A program made the position numbers and the translations under genes. Positions 5,277 to 5,389 of a stretch of 5,389 nucleotides of DNA are shown piece after piece (positions within the stretch are counted from its first letter, which is position 1; each line of letters opens with the position of its first letter). Origin of the DNA: JBBSTY01 sp038235385 (lineage in GTDB: Bacteria; Actinomycetota; Acidimicrobiia; Acidimicrobiales; Acidimicrobilacustridaceae); NCBI GenBank assembly GCA_038235385.1, contig JBBSTY010000187.1, forward strand, positions 1 to 5,389, written 5' to 3'. The notes under the pieces are model-generated. The model saw only the letters and a program-made list of their open reading frames with translations, was not told where the DNA came from and searched no databases.

Positions 5277-5389
5277 CCGTTCCGGCGTCGGCCGCCCCAC
5301 CGGGATCCCCTCGAGAGCCGCGGCGCGGCTACCGCCGCGGCCGACGGCACCGCGCCCGACAGCGCTCGCCCGCCCCGCGTCGATCCGAC
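5273..5389 (+). CDS. Possible downstream gene, N-terminal fragment
   Basis: A GTG at 5273-5275 overlaps the ino1 stop (GTGA), and the frame stays open for 39 codons to the right edge. The peptide is Pro/Ala-rich at first (TVPASAAPPGSPREPRRG), then strongly Arg-rich. A disordered basic N-terminus of this kind could precede a membrane or nucleic-acid-binding domain outside the window, but no domain is visible. The overlap copies the padR-ino1 arrangement and would extend the operon. Against it, open frames are common by chance at this GC content, there is no Shine-Dalgarno site, and a stable hairpin lies within it. Confidence 0.33.
   Translation, partial: MTVPASAAPPGSPREPRRGYRRGRRHRARQRSPAPRRSD
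5317..5341 (+). terminator. 9-bp GC hairpin downstream of ino1
   Basis: GCCGCGGCG (5317-5325) and CGCCGCGGC (5333-5341) pair perfectly around a seven-base loop, beginning 40 bases after the ino1 stop. No T run follows on either side, so it is not a classical intrinsic terminator, though U-less hairpins have been proposed to act this way in actinobacteria. If the frame at 5273 is a real gene, the hairpin is instead part of its coding sequence. Confidence 0.33.

Noticed and set aside
3771..5300. A 509-codon open frame on the minus strand opposite padR and ino1.
   Set aside because: Biased Val/Asp/Leu/Arg composition without domains, and it covers the well-recognised ino1. It is an antisense shadow.

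Overview
The window is high-GC DNA, with codons ending mostly in G or C and with TANNNT-type -10 boxes. Its gene content points to an actinobacterium. The protein sequences look like the deep-branching Acidimicrobiia type rather than Mycobacterium or Streptomyces; that finer placement is an impression from memory and was not tested.

Layout from left to right: (1) the first 46 codons of panB (ketopantoate hydroxymethyltransferase, minus strand, running off the left edge) with a strong ribosome binding site. (2) A divergent 127-bp gap, then a small plus-strand gene for a 74-residue protein with two CxxC knuckles, probably a zinc ribbon and probably leaderless from a GTG. (3) Convergent to it, a complete class A penicillin-binding protein (ponA type, minus strand, 755 residues) with a GT51 transglycosylase, a transpeptidase and a long Thr/Pro/Ser/Ala-rich C-terminal tail. 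(4) Upstream of ponA on the same strand, a DUF5318-family protein with two more CxxC pairs; a perfect 12-bp hairpin separates the two genes. (5) A divergent promoter region of 137 bp with a 12-bp A/T-cored palindrome. (6) On the plus strand, a PadR-family regulator whose stop codon overlaps (ATGA) the start of ino1, the myo-inositol-1-phosphate synthase gene. (7) After ino1, a GTGA-overlapping reading frame that stays open to the right edge, and a 9-bp GC-rich hairpin.

The order ino1 - padR - DUF5318 - ponA, with padR/ino1 divergent from DUF5318/ponA, matches from memory the Mycobacterium tuberculosis segment Rv0046c-Rv0050, without the extra gene Rv0048c. The locus joins inositol phosphate synthesis (precursor of phosphatidylinositol glycolipids and, in many actinobacteria, mycothiol) to peptidoglycan polymerisation, with a PadR regulator and a zinc-knuckle protein between them. 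The clearest working model is an autoregulated padR-ino1 operon controlled by PadR at the palindrome, which could also affect the divergent DUF5318 promoter.

Most of the window is ordinary core-genome content. I found no mobile element, CRISPR array, tRNA or rRNA. The least-described items are the small CxxC protein, DUF5318 and the PadR with its unusual insertion. No intergenic stretch exceeds 140 bases. Very long open frames on the strand opposite ponA and ino1 are GC-driven shadows.
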